Shown: positions 41,381-50,295 of the stretch, in pieces
Layout: every line of letters starts with the position of its first letter
Numbering within the stretch: the first letter of the stretch is position 1
DNA from: Falsiruegeria mediterranea M17
Lineage (GTDB): Bacteria; Pseudomonadota; Alphaproteobacteria; Rhodobacterales; Rhodobacteraceae
Direction: 5' to 3'
Assembly: GCF_900302455.1 (NCBI RefSeq)
Contig: NZ_ONZG01000006.1
Span: forward strand, 62,001 to 126,000
DNA length: 64,000 nt
Notes under the pieces: model-generated
What the model was told of the DNA's origin: nothing
The model's input: only the letters and a program-made list of their open reading frames with translations
Databases searched by the model: none
Position numbers and translations under genes: made by a program

Positions 41381-42529
41381 ATGGCCGGGCTTCTGACGCT
41401 GAATGCGGGGAGTTCCTCGATCAAGTTCGGGGTCTATCTGGCTGCTCCCGAGCCCGAGCTGTTGTTGCTGGGGCAGGTTGAAAACCTTGGTCCCGTTGCG
41501 CAGCTGGTGTTCAGCCATCCGGAAAAGAAGACGGTCGAGATCGGGCCCTCCGATCACGTGACGGCTGTTCAGGCTATCCTTGAGGCCATTCAACCGGCAT
41601 TGAAAGACCATGTGGTCACAGGCGTTGGTCATCGCATCGTGCATGGTGGCAAGACCTTTACCGGGCCGGTGGAATTGACCGATCACGTCATGGGGCAGTT
41701 GGAAACGCTGGTGCCGCTGGCGCCGCTGCACCAACCGCACAACCTGGCGGCTGTGCGCGCGGCCCAGGCGGCATTCCCTGACGCTATTCAGATCGGCTGT
41801 TTCGATACCTCGTTCCATCAAGGCCATCCCTTTGTGAACGATGCCTTTGCTATTCCCCGGCGGTTCTACGAAAAGGGCGTGCGGCGGTATGGATTTCACG
41901 GGCTGTCCTATGACTATGTGACCGACACGCTGACACGCGAACATCCGATCCTGGCGCGGGGGCGGGTGGTGATCGCGCATCTGGGCAACGGTGCGTCCAT
42001 GTGTGCTGTCAAAAAGGGGAAAAGCATCGGCTCGACCATGGGGTTTTCAGCGCTGGATGGCCTGCCGATGGGCACCCGCTGCGGGCAGCTTGATCCAGGC
42101 GTGATGCTCTACCTGATGGAGCAGGGCCACACCGTCGAGGCGATCACCCATATCCTGTATAAGAAAAGTGGCTTGCTGGGGCTGAGCGAGATCAGCCACG
42201 ATATGCGCACGCTGTTGGCCAGCGATGATCCCCGCGCGGCAGAGGCGATTGACTATTATGTCTTCCGCATCAAGCGAGAGCTGGGGGCGATGGTCGCCAT
42301 CATGGGCGGGCTGAATGCTGTGGTCTTCTGCGGTGGCATCGGCGAAAACTCTCCGGACATCCGAGCCCGCGTTCTGGACGGATTGGAGTTCATGGGCCTG
42401 TCGCTGGACGCTGTGGCCAATGCCGCGAACGAACAGGTGATCTCGGACGGGGATGTGCCGGTTCTTGTTATCCCAACCGACGAAGAGCGCGTGATCGCCC
42501 GCGCATTGGCGGCCCGCGTGGTGCCGTAG
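41381..42529 (+). CDS. ackA: Acetate kinase
   Basis: A 382-residue ASKHA-fold kinase interconverting acetate plus ATP and acetyl phosphate. LLTLNAGSSSIKFGVYL stands at the N-terminus (phosphate loop), VGHRIVHGG near 84, GFDTSFHQ-like CFDTSFHQGHPF near 145, RRYGFHGLSYDYV near 168, LGNGASMCAVKKGKSIGSTM and FCGGIGENSPDIRARV near the end. Length is slightly short of 400, as in alphaproteobacterial forms. No pta is adjacent; a phosphotransacetylase elsewhere is needed for the usual acetyl-CoA route. GGGGGCAG precedes the ATG. Confidence 0.95.
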   Translation: MAGLLTLNAGSSSIKFGVYLAAPEPELLLLGQVENLGPVAQLVFSHPEKKTVEIGPSDHVTAVQAILEAIQPALKDHVVTGVGHRIVHGGKTFTGPVELTDHVMGQLETLVPLAPLHQPHNLAAVRAAQAAFPDAIQIGCFDTSFHQGHPFVNDAFAIPRRFYEKGVRRYGFHGLSYDYVTDTLTREHPILARGRVVIAHLGNGASMCAVKKGKSIGSTMGFSALDGLPMGTRCGQLDPGVMLYLMEQGHTVEAITHILYKKSGLLGLSEISHDMRTLLASDDPRAAEAIDYYVFRIKRELGAMVAIMGGLNAVVFCGGIGENSPDIRARVLDGLEFMGLSLDAVANAANEQVISDGDVPVLVIPTDEERVIARALAARVVP

Positions 42530-42604
42530 GGTTATTTTCCTTGGGGCTAGGCGCGAGCGCCAGAGGTTGCCATCGTCACACGGAACCCGACAGAAAGGCC
42601 GCCC

Positions 42605-43234
42605 ATGCTGTTTTATGATTGCTCTACCGCCCCCAACCCCCGCCGCGCACGGATGTTCATTGCCGAAAAGGGGCTGACGATCGAAACCCGCGATATCTCG
42701 ATCGCAAAGGGAGAGCAGCTTCAACCCGATTTCAAGGCGGTGAACCCGCGTGCAACGATCCCCGTGCTTGTCACGGACGAGGGCACGGTGTTGACCGAAA
42801 ACCTTGGCATTGCTGCGTACCTTGAGGCACATACGCCCGAGCCACCGCTGATGGGGCGCACCGCCGATGAAAAGGGGCTGGTTCTGATGTGGAATTCCAT
42901 AGCCGAGCAACAGGGTGGCATGCCCGTTGCCGAGGCGCTGCGCAACACGCATCCGGCCTTCAAGGACCGCGCCATTCCAGGGCCCGCAAATCATGCGCAG
43001 ATCCCTGAATTGGCTGAGCGTGGGTTGGCAAGAATCGATCAGTTCTTTGATGTTCTCGAAGAACGTCTGCAAGACAGCCGCTATGTTGCGTGCGATCATT
43101 TCACATTGGCTGACATCTCGACCTTTGTGTTTGTCGACTTCGCCCGCGTGGTCAAAAAGCGTCTGCCCGAAACCCACACGGCGGCAATGGATTGGTATGA
43201 GGCCATCAAAGCCCGGCCAAGCGCACAGGTGTAA
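42605..43234 (+). CDS. Glutathione S-transferase family protein
   Basis: A 209-residue cytosolic GST. The thioredoxin-like N-terminal domain (about 1-80) contains YDCSTAPNPRRARMFIAEKG at the glutathione site, the cis-Pro segment ATIPVLVTDEG, and LTENLGIAAYLE with the Glu-like acid that holds the gamma-glutamyl group. The all-helical C-terminal domain follows with the N-capping box HFTLADISTFVFVDFAR. The Ser of SxPxP-type bacterial GSTs is present. Substrate is unknown; no pathway genes surround it. It converges on the DUF2189 gene. Confidence 0.88.
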   Translation: MLFYDCSTAPNPRRARMFIAEKGLTIETRDISIAKGEQLQPDFKAVNPRATIPVLVTDEGTVLTENLGIAAYLEAHTPEPPLMGRTADEKGLVLMWNSIAEQQGGMPVAEALRNTHPAFKDRAIPGPANHAQIPELAERGLARIDQFFDVLEERLQDSRYVACDHFTLADISTFVFVDFARVVKKRLPETHTAAMDWYEAIKARPSAQV

Positions 43235-43236
43235 AC

Positions 43237-44049
43237 CTAGCCCTGTACCGGCGGGATCGCACGCCGGTACAGGTGCCACGTGGTGTGCCCCAAAACCGGC
43301 AGCGTCACGATCAGGCCCAGAAAGGCGGGCACCAGCGACAGAATCATGGCACCTGTGATGATTGCCGCCCAGGTCAGCATCACGACCGGGTTTTCCTTGA
43401 CCGTGCGAACGGATGTGATCATCGCCGTGACAAAATCGGTCTCGCGATCCAGCAGCATGGGCATCGCAATCACGGTGACCGAGAACAGCACCGCTGACAG
43501 GATTGCCCCCACGCCGGTGCCGATGAGCAGAAAGAGCCAGCCCTCAGGCGTAAAGAAGACGACATTCAGGAACCCGCCAAAGTCCGAAAAGGACGCGTCG
43601 CGCAGAATTACGGCCAACCACAGGCGGATCTGATAGATCCAGACCCAGAACACAAACAACGTGACAAAAGCCATCCACCCCATTTCCCGCTTTCGCTGAT
43701 TGGCCACGACGCCCAGAATATCTGCCCATCCAAAGCTTATGTTTGCCTGACGTCTGCGCGACATCTCGTAAAGGCCAGCGGCGGCAAAAGGCGCGACCAG
43801 GGGGAAACCCGCTATGGCGGGGATGATCACCCAAAGCTGACCCAACCTGAACAGGCTCCAGACGATCAGGATACCAAAGACGGCATAGAGCAGGCCAAAG
43901 AAGCCGCTCATCACTGGGCGAGCCAGAAAATCCGCAAACCCGGCCTTAAGCGCGGCGGTGATGTCCTCTGCGCTCAGCGTGTTGACCTGGGGCATCGCCT
44001 GTCGTGGCAGGTCACCCGGTGGTGTGGGGCTTTCGGTTTTGGACGACAT
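43237..44049 (-). CDS. DUF2189 family integral membrane protein
   Basis: A 270-residue membrane protein. The N-terminal cytosolic part (about 1-45) has NTLSAEDITAALKAGFADFL, the DUF2189 lead. About six membrane helices follow: FFGLLYAVFGILIVWSLF, LWVIIPAIAGFPLVAPFAAA, the charged loop YEMSRRRQANISFGW, then MAFVTLFVFWVWIYQI, and helices through TGAMILSLVPAFLGLIVTLP. Start 44049 has AAGGAGAG before the ATG; the frame stays open far upstream but with no membrane or signal character there. The family's function is unknown. Confidence 0.88.
   Translation of the reverse strand: MSSKTESPTPPGDLPRQAMPQVNTLSAEDITAALKAGFADFLARPVMSGFFGLLYAVFGILIVWSLFRLGQLWVIIPAIAGFPLVAPFAAAGLYEMSRRRQANISFGWADILGVVANQRKREMGWMAFVTLFVFWVWIYQIRLWLAVILRDASFSDFGGFLNVVFFTPEGWLFLLIGTGVGAILSAVLFSVTVIAMPMLLDRETDFVTAMITSVRTVKENPVVMLTWAAIITGAMILSLVPAFLGLIVTLPVLGHTTWHLYRRAIPPVQG
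43242..43273. terminator. Perfect 12-bp hairpin at the GST/DUF2189 convergent junction
   Basis: CCTGTACCGGCG (43242-43253), loop of 8, CGCCGGTACAGG (43262-43273). It is made from the last codons of the DUF2189 gene and lies 7 bp past the GST stop. No T-tract follows, so a factor-assisted or protective 3' structure is as likely as a true terminator. Confidence 0.55.
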
Positions 44050-44149
44050 GGCTCTCCTTCCGAAACGGGGTCTTACAGACAGCATAAATGTCCGACGCGG
44101 AAAAGTCAGCGTCCACGCAGGAACGCACTTGTCACGCATTGTACAGAAT

Positions 44150-44159
44150 TGTCTAGACA
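44150..44159. promoter_or_regulatory. Perfect palindrome TGTCTAGACA upstream of the demethylation cluster
   Basis: A 10-bp palindrome 53 bp before the dehydrogenase start. ATTGTACAG and ATTGTCTAG repeat at 10 bp just before and into it. The half-site TGTCTA is the same as in the proposed PhnF site at 17540, which fits a GntR-family regulator, but no regulator gene adjoins this cluster. Confidence 0.35.
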
Positions 44160-44211
44160 GGTGTGAACAATCGCAATAGCGTCGCTTTGACATCAGGTAA
44201 GGGAGGGTCGG

Positions 44212-46614
44212 ATGAAGTCGAATTATCGCGTGGTTGTCATTGGGGGCGGCGTTGTTGGTGCCTCGGTTCTGTATCATCTGGCCAAATACGGCTGGACGGA
44301 TGTCTGCCTGATCGAACGCAAGGTTCTTACGGCTGGATCCAGCTGGCATGCGGCAGGAGGGATTCATGCGCTGAACGCCGATCCCAACATCGCGGCATTG
44401 CAGGCCTATACCATCGACCTCCTGCCCGAGATTGAGCGCGAGAGCCAGCAGAACATCGGCCTGCACATGACCGGTGGACTGACCATGGCCGGAACCCCGG
44501 ATCGATGGGAATGGCTGCAATCGGCCTATCGCGTGTTCCAATCCATCGGCATCGAGGATTGCCGCCTTGTGACGCCCGAAGAGGCGCGCGAGCTGAACCC
44601 GGTGATGTCCACCGATGGCCTCTTGGGTGGAATGTGGGCCGACCGCGAGGGCTATATCGACACCACCGGCACGGTGCAGGCCTATGCGGGCGCGGCCAAG
44701 AAGCATGGGGCAACCGTGGTCGAAAACAACCGTGTGCTGGAACTGAACCAGACCGCCGAGGGTTGGGAGGTTGTGACCGAGAATGGCACCATTCAATGCG
44801 AGCATGTGGTCAACGCGGCGGGCCTCTGGGCCAAGCAGGTGGGGCGCATGGCGGGCGTGGAACTGCCGGTTTCGCCACTCAACCACCATTATCTTATTAC
44901 TGATGCTATCCCCGAAGTTGCAGCGTTGGATCATGAGTTGCCGATGACCGTCGACCTCGAAGGGTTCACCTACATGCGGCAGGACCAAAAGGGGATGTTG
45001 GTCGGGATCTATGAGATCGATCACGACCACTGGATGGAAGACGGCGCACCTTGGGAATATGGGTTCGAACTGCAGCAAGAGGATCTGGGCCGGATCGAGA
45101 ATGAGCTGACGCTGGGGTTCCAGCGCTATCCCTGCTTGAACAACGCGGGCATCAAAACGTGGGTGAATGGGGCTTTCACTTTCTCACCCGATGGCAACCC
45201 GCTGGTCGGTCCTGTTCCGGGCAAGCGCGGCTATTGGACAGCCTGCGCGGTCATGGCCGGGTTCTTGCAGGGCGGCGGCGTCGGTAAATCGCTGGCCGAA
45301 TGGATGATCCACGGCGAACCCGAAGCGGACGTCTACGGCATGGACGTCGCCCGATACGGCGATTTTGCGCAGAACAAACGATACATCCGCGAAACCACCG
45401 GACAGTTCTATTCCCGCCGGTTTGTAATGACCTATCCCAACGAACAGCTCCCAGCCGGACGACCGTTGAAAATGGCCCCTGCGCATGACGCGATGTCGGT
45501 GGCAGGCTGCAAATGGGGCGTGAGCTGGGATCTTGAAGTACCGCTCTACTTTGCCGAGCCGGGGTTTGAGGAGACACCGACACTGAAACGCTCAAACGCC
45601 CATGACATCGTGGCCGAGGAGTGCAAGGCGATCCGAGAAGGCGTGGCGCTGCTCGACATTACCGGGTTCTCGCGGTTTGAGGTCTCAGGGCCGAACGCCA
45701 CAGCCTGGCTGGATCGGATCATGGCGTCAAAGCTACCTGCTCCCGGTCGGGCCAAGCTGGCACCGATGCTCAGCGAGACAGGCAAGCTCAAGGGCGATCT
45801 GACGGTGCTGAACTGGGGCGACGGCCGCTATTGGATCATGGGCAGTTACTATCTGCGCGCCTGGCACATGCGTTGGTTCAACGATCACATGGATGATGGC
45901 GTCACGGTACGTGATCTGGGTGAAGAGGTCTGCGGCTTTGCGGTCATCGGACCGAACTCGCAACAGGTGGTCGAGAAGCTGGCCGAGCAGGATATCGGTG
46001 CGCTGAAATTCATGGGTTGCGGGCAATTCGACATTGGGCTGGTGCGCACTCATGTGGCGCGTATGTCAGTGACGGGCGAGAAGGGGTATGAGATCAACTG
46101 CCGCTATGGCGACCATATCGCCCTGCGCCGGATGCTGCTTGAGGCGGGCGCCGAGCTGGGCATTCGCGAGGTGGGTTTCAACGCCATGTTGTCGACCCGG
46201 ATCGAGAAGAGCTTTGGCATCTGGTCGGCAGAATTCACCCAAGGTTACACGCCGGGCATGACGGGCATGGACCGCTGGATCGACTGGGGCAAGGCTTTTG
46301 TCGGGCGCGAGGCGGCCATGGCCGAACGCGACGGAAACGGCCCGGGGCAGGTTCAGGTCACGCTGGAGATCGAAGCCGATGGGGCTGATGCCAGTGGATA
46401 CGAGCCGATCTGGTCGGATGGTAACCGTGTCGGCTTTGTCACCTCGGGCGCATATGGACACCACACCTGCAAATCGCTTGCGATGGCGCTGGTTGACCGC
46501 GAACAGGCTGCCGTTGGAACCGACCTGAGCGTGCATATCGTAGGGGTCGAGCGTCAGGCCAAGGTTATCGAGGCCTCTCCATACGACCCTCAAGGCAAGG
46601 CGATGCGGGGATGA
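44212..46614 (+). CDS. Dimethylglycine/sarcosine dehydrogenase-type FAD oxidoreductase with GcvT domain
   Basis: An 800-residue protein. The N-terminal DAO domain (about 1-370) has the dinucleotide fold VVVIGGGVVGASVLYHLAKY and SSWHAAGGIHALNADPNIAA, the His-containing site for covalent FAD in this family. A central FAO_M domain (about 375-430) and a C-terminal GcvT-like tetrahydrofolate domain (about 430-800) follow. These enzymes oxidise N-methyl groups and pass the methylene to tetrahydrofolate. Close family names are dimethylglycine dehydrogenase and sarcosine dehydrogenase. The exact amine is unknown. GGGAGGG precedes the ATG, and 3 bp separate it from the MttB-like gene. Confidence 0.9.
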   Translation: MKSNYRVVVIGGGVVGASVLYHLAKYGWTDVCLIERKVLTAGSSWHAAGGIHALNADPNIAALQAYTIDLLPEIERESQQNIGLHMTGGLTMAGTPDRWEWLQSAYRVFQSIGIEDCRLVTPEEARELNPVMSTDGLLGGMWADREGYIDTTGTVQAYAGAAKKHGATVVENNRVLELNQTAEGWEVVTENGTIQCEHVVNAAGLWAKQVGRMAGVELPVSPLNHHYLITDAIPEVAALDHELPMTVDLEGFTYMRQDQKGMLVGIYEIDHDHWMEDGAPWEYGFELQQEDLGRIENELTLGFQRYPCLNNAGIKTWVNGAFTFSPDGNPLVGPVPGKRGYWTACAVMAGFLQGGGVGKSLAEWMIHGEPEADVYGMDVARYGDFAQNKRYIRETTGQFYSRRFVMTYPNEQLPAGRPLKMAPAHDAMSVAGCKWGVSWDLEVPLYFAEPGFEETPTLKRSNAHDIVAEECKAIREGVALLDITGFSRFEVSGPNATAWLDRIMASKLPAPGRAKLAPMLSETGKLKGDLTVLNWGDGRYWIMGSYYLRAWHMRWFNDHMDDGVTVRDLGEEVCGFAVIGPNSQQVVEKLAEQDIGALKFMGCGQFDIGLVRTHVARMSVTGEKGYEINCRYGDHIALRRMLLEAGAELGIREVGFNAMLSTRIEKSFGIWSAEFTQGYTPGMTGMDRWIDWGKAFVGREAAMAERDGNGPGQVQVTLEIEADGADASGYEPIWSDGNRVGFVTSGAYGHHTCKSLAMALVDREQAAVGTDLSVHIVGVERQAKVIEASPYDPQGKAMRG

Positions 46615-46617
46615 TCC

Positions 46618-48177
46618 ATGACCACTAACAGTCAGACACGCGGCGAGATTCGGGGGCGGCGCAGGCGTGGGCGGGCCGAGGCCGCGCCAACGCCAAGCCG
46701 CGACGTAAATTACCGCCAACTGAAAAACCCCTTTCCGCTGATGGAGGTGTTTCCGAGCGATCAGATCGCCGACATGCATGAAACCGCGCTCAGGATGCTC
46801 GAAGAACTGGGGATGAAAGTGCTGTTGCCCGAAGCGCGGCGCATCTATGCCCATGGCGGTGCGCGGGTCGATGAAGACAGCGAGATGGTCTACATCGGCC
46901 GCGACATGGTCGAGGCGGCGCTTGCCACGGCGCCAAAGTCGATCCTCTGTTACGCAGGTGCTCGGCATAGGGATTTCACGCTGGAACTCGGAAGCCTGGT
47001 GTTCCAACCGGGGGCAGGGGCACCCAATGCGACTGATCTGGTGCGTGGTCGCCGCCCGGCCTCGGGCCAGGACTATCTGGAGTTTCTGAAACTCACCCAT
47101 CATTTCGATGTGTTCCAGATGATATCGCCCCAGGTCGAGCCGCAGGATGTACCGACGAACGTGCGTCATTACTTCACCACGCAGGCGCAGATAGAGCTGA
47201 CGGACAAGTTCCCCTTCTTCTTTTCGCGTGGCACGCCGCAGGTGATGGATTGCTTTGAAATGCTGTCGATTGCGCGCGGCCTGTCGGATGATGAATTCCG
47301 CAGCACGGCGCATTCCTATACCATCATCAACACCAACAGCCCGCGCACGCTGGATATTCCGATGGCGCAGGGGCTGATCGACTTTGCCCGCTATGGGCAA
47401 GTGTCCATCGTCACGCCGTTCACGCTGATGGGGGCGATGGCGCCAATCACGGTGGCCGGTGCGATCACGCTCAGCCATGCCGAGGTGCTGGCGGCGTTGG
47501 TGCTGACACAGATGACCAATCCCGGCGCGCCGGTGTGTTATGGCACCTTTACCAGCAACGTGGACATGAAGTCGGGCGCGCCTGCCTTTGGCACGCCGTC
47601 GCATTTCCAGGCGTCTTTGGCCGCGGGGCAATTGGCGCGTCATCTGGGGCTGCCATGGCGTTCAGCAGCGGGATCGGCCTCGAACCTCAACGATGTGCAG
47701 GCCGCGAATGAAAACCAGTTTGGCCTCTGGGGCTGCCTGATGGCCGGGGCCACGGTGGTGATCCATTCAGCTGGCTGGCTTGAAGGCGGACTGTCGGTGT
47801 CGTTTGAAAAGATGATCTGTGACGCCGAGGTGCTCAACATGGTTGCCGAGTTGTGTGCAGGGGCGCAAGCGGGCGAGGCCGAGATCGGCTATGACACGGC
47901 CTTGCGCGAGGTGGATCCCAGCGGGCATTTCTTTGCCACCAGTCAGACCATGGAACGCTACAACACCGCGTTCTATGAACCGCACGTTCATGACTATGCG
48001 AACTTCGGTACCTGGACCGAGCGCGGTTCGGTTGATGCCAACCACCGCGCGACCGGCATCTGGCAGAACATCTTGAACACTTTCGAACCGCCCAAACAGA
48101 ACCCTGATCGGGTGGGCGCGCTGCAAGATTTTATCGCACGCCGTACCGAAGAAGGCGGCGCGCCGCCGGAGAGTTGA
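46618..48177 (+). CDS. MttB-family methyltransferase (trimethylamine/betaine methyltransferase superfamily, non-pyrrolysine)
   Basis: A 519-residue protein of the MttB superfamily. The basic N-terminus (about 1-25) is disordered-like, then a TIM barrel follows with FPSDQIADMHETALRMLEEL, GARHRDFTLELGSLVFQPGA, HSYTIINTNSPRTLDIPMAQ, and SAAGSASNLNDVQAANENQF. The reading frame has no internal TAG, so it is a non-pyrrolysine member such as MtgB-type glycine betaine or MtpB-type proline betaine methyltransferases. These normally pass the methyl to a corrinoid protein, which is not seen in this window. The position between two flavin amine oxidoreductases argues for quaternary amine catabolism. Confidence 0.88.
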   Translation: MTTNSQTRGEIRGRRRRGRAEAAPTPSRDVNYRQLKNPFPLMEVFPSDQIADMHETALRMLEELGMKVLLPEARRIYAHGGARVDEDSEMVYIGRDMVEAALATAPKSILCYAGARHRDFTLELGSLVFQPGAGAPNATDLVRGRRPASGQDYLEFLKLTHHFDVFQMISPQVEPQDVPTNVRHYFTTQAQIELTDKFPFFFSRGTPQVMDCFEMLSIARGLSDDEFRSTAHSYTIINTNSPRTLDIPMAQGLIDFARYGQVSIVTPFTLMGAMAPITVAGAITLSHAEVLAALVLTQMTNPGAPVCYGTFTSNVDMKSGAPAFGTPSHFQASLAAGQLARHLGLPWRSAAGSASNLNDVQAANENQFGLWGCLMAGATVVIHSAGWLEGGLSVSFEKMICDAEVLNMVAELCAGAQAGEAEIGYDTALREVDPSGHFFATSQTMERYNTAFYEPHVHDYANFGTWTERGSVDANHRATGIWQNILNTFEPPKQNPDRVGALQDFIARRTEEGGAPPES

Positions 48178-48190
48178 GAGAGGACGCAAC

Positions 48191-49495
48191 ATGAGCAATC
48201 CAGACGCAATCATCATCGGCACCGGCGTCATCGGCGCCGCCATCGCATTCGAGATGACCAAGGCGGGCCACAAGACCCTGTCATTGGATCGGAATGCGCA
48301 GGTGGGCCACGGCTCCACTGCCGGATCCTGCGCGATCATCCGGATGCATTATTCCACCTTTGATGGCACTGCCTTTGCTTGGGAGGGCTATCACTATTGG
48401 CGTGATTGGGCTGACTACCTGGATCTGCCCGAAGGGGCGAACCTTGCGCAGTTCAAGCAGACCGGGTGCCTGGTGATGAAAACCGAGGCCAACGGTCGGC
48501 TTGAGAAGCACATGAAATACAGTGCCGAGCTGGAGTGTCCTTTCGCGGAGTGGTCGCCGGAACAAATCACCGACAAGCTGCCGGTCTACACCCTCGACAG
48601 TTTTGCACCCGCCAAGCGGATGGATGATCCGGAATTTGGCCAACCCAACGGGCGCAAGATGGGTGGTGCGGTGTTCTGGCCGCAAGCGGGTTATGTCACA
48701 GACCCGGCGCTGAGCGCGCAGAACCTGATGGATGCGGCGCGACAGCATGGGGCCGAAGTGCGGACCGGAGCCGAAGTGGTCGAGATCCTGCAATCGGATG
48801 GTCGTGTCAGCGGTGTAAAACTGGCTGATGGAGAGGAAATCCACGCCCCCGTGGTGATCAACGTGGCAGGGCCCGGCTCGGCCATCGTGAACGCCATGGC
48901 CGGTGTTCTGGATGACATGACCATCGAAACCCGGCCCCTGCGGCAAGAGGTGGTGCATGTGCCCAGCCCCGAGGGGTTCAATTTCGAAGAGCAGGGCACC
49001 ATCGTCTCGGACAGCGATATCTCGCTTTACGTGCGGCCCGAGCATGGCAACCACATCCTGATCGGATCGGAAGATCCCGAATGTGACCCGCATCAGTGGT
49101 GCGAGGACGACAAGGACTATAACCGTGAATTCACCGACCAATGGACCACGCAGGCCATGCGCTATGCGCAGCGGGTGCCGTCGCTTGGTATCCCGTCGAA
49201 AACGCGCGGGGTGGTGGACCTTTATGATGCATCCACCGATTGGATCCCGATTTATGACAAATCCAGCCTGCCGGGGTTCTATATGGCTTGCGGAACCAGC
49301 GGGAACCAATACAAGAATGCCCCGATTGCGGGCAAGATGATGGCTGCCCTGGTCGATTATTGCGAAGGCGGTGGCGATCACGACGACGCGCCGTTGCAGT
49401 TCAAGCTGCCCTATACCGGGCACATCATCGACGTCGGTTTCTACTCGCGCAAACGCCCGATCAACGAAGAAAGCAGCTTCTCGGTTTTGGGCTGA
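48191..49495 (+). CDS. FAD-dependent amine oxidoreductase (DAO family)
   Basis: A 434-residue flavoprotein. IIIGTGVIGAAIAFEMTKAG is the FAD-binding fold, and GHGSTAGSCAIIRMHYSTFD the DAO-type second block. The C-terminus has FYMACGTSGNQYKNAPIAGK. Relatives include monomeric sarcosine oxidase and related amine oxidoreductases. Its link to the two genes upstream (13 bp after the MttB-like stop) suggests successive removal of methyl groups from one compound: MttB-like, then flavin enzymes. The third dehydrogenase is smaller and lacks the GcvT domain, so it may transfer electrons without making methylene-tetrahydrofolate. Confidence 0.88.
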   Translation: MSNPDAIIIGTGVIGAAIAFEMTKAGHKTLSLDRNAQVGHGSTAGSCAIIRMHYSTFDGTAFAWEGYHYWRDWADYLDLPEGANLAQFKQTGCLVMKTEANGRLEKHMKYSAELECPFAEWSPEQITDKLPVYTLDSFAPAKRMDDPEFGQPNGRKMGGAVFWPQAGYVTDPALSAQNLMDAARQHGAEVRTGAEVVEILQSDGRVSGVKLADGEEIHAPVVINVAGPGSAIVNAMAGVLDDMTIETRPLRQEVVHVPSPEGFNFEEQGTIVSDSDISLYVRPEHGNHILIGSEDPECDPHQWCEDDKDYNREFTDQWTTQAMRYAQRVPSLGIPSKTRGVVDLYDASTDWIPIYDKSSLPGFYMACGTSGNQYKNAPIAGKMMAALVDYCEGGGDHDDAPLQFKLPYTGHIIDVGFYSRKRPINEESSFSVLG

Positions 49496-49564
49496 CATCT
49501 GGACGACCAATCGGATCGGCCTAGTTTGGCGAATTGAGATGCCGGGCAGGAGGCCGATCCGATC

Positions 49565-50293
49565 ATGACACAGACCGGACCAAAAGTTCTGATTCTGGGC
49601 TCTGCGCCTTGTGTGCAAGAGGCGGCAGATTGGTCACGCGGACCCTTTACCCACATCGTCGCCATCAACAATGCCTGGCGCGTGCGCCCGGATTGGGATT
49701 TCCTGATCCATCCCGAGGATTTTCCCGAAGCAAACCAACCCGCCGCGCCGACGCCCAAGCAGAAAATCATCACCGCCCAGGATTATGTTCCGGCGCAAAA
49801 CGCTTATGGTGGTTTTGTCTACGCGGGCGGCACCATGGCGTTCACTGCGGGGTATTGGGCGCTACATGCATTGAAGCCTCATGTGATCGCCTATTTTGGA
49901 TGCGATATGGTCTATCCGGCGCGCGGCAACACGCATTTCTACGGCACGGGACAGGCGGATCCTCTGCGACAGGACGTTACACTCAGATCGCTGGAAGCAA
50001 AATCATCACGGTTGATGCAATACGCGGCAAAACAGGGATGCCGCATGGTGCGTCTGTCTGATGGTGAAAGCCGTTTGGTGTGCCCGCCTTCATGCGCTGA
50101 CCAAATGGAAGACGTTCCATTGGTGGATGTCTCGGGTCTGGCACATGCAGAGGCGCAAGAGCGGGCGCTGGGCTACTATGTCCCTTCGGGCCGGTATTGG
50201 GAGGATCAAACACGCTTTGAAGTGGCGGAACTCGACCGGATTGACCGGCTGTGGCTTGACGACACACAGCCGGACGATGTGAAGGCTGCCTGA
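49565..50293 (+). CDS. Unknown protein with sialyltransferase-like/DUF115-like motifs
   Basis: A 242-residue cytosolic protein. The start KVLILGSAPCVQEA has the Rossmann-like Gly-Ser loop; INNAWRVRPDWDFLIHPEDF comes next, and AYFGCDMVYPARGNTHFYGT (near 114-133) is the most distinctive stretch. That block (GCDM-Y then THFYG) resembles GT42-type sialyltransferase-like and DUF115-like glycosyltransferases found in phages and LPS loci. A C-terminal helical tail follows. I cannot assign a reaction. It follows the amine cluster by 69 bp and converges on the indolepyruvate gene with only 2 bp between stops. Confidence 0.6.
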   Translation: MTQTGPKVLILGSAPCVQEAADWSRGPFTHIVAINNAWRVRPDWDFLIHPEDFPEANQPAAPTPKQKIITAQDYVPAQNAYGGFVYAGGTMAFTAGYWALHALKPHVIAYFGCDMVYPARGNTHFYGTGQADPLRQDVTLRSLEAKSSRLMQYAAKQGCRMVRLSDGESRLVCPPSCADQMEDVPLVDVSGLAHAEAQERALGYYVPSGRYWEDQTRFEVAELDRIDRLWLDDTQPDDVKAA

Positions 50294-50295
50294 AT

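Noticed and set aside
44050-45078. N-terminal extension of the DUF2189 gene (open frame continues about 343 codons upstream)
   Set aside because: The extension runs antisense through the dehydrogenase gene and its promoter region, and an AAGGAG site marks ATG 44049 as the real start.
46618-48177. Pyrrolysine-encoding MttB
   Set aside because: The frame is continuous without any in-frame TAG before the final stop, so this is a non-pyrrolysine member.
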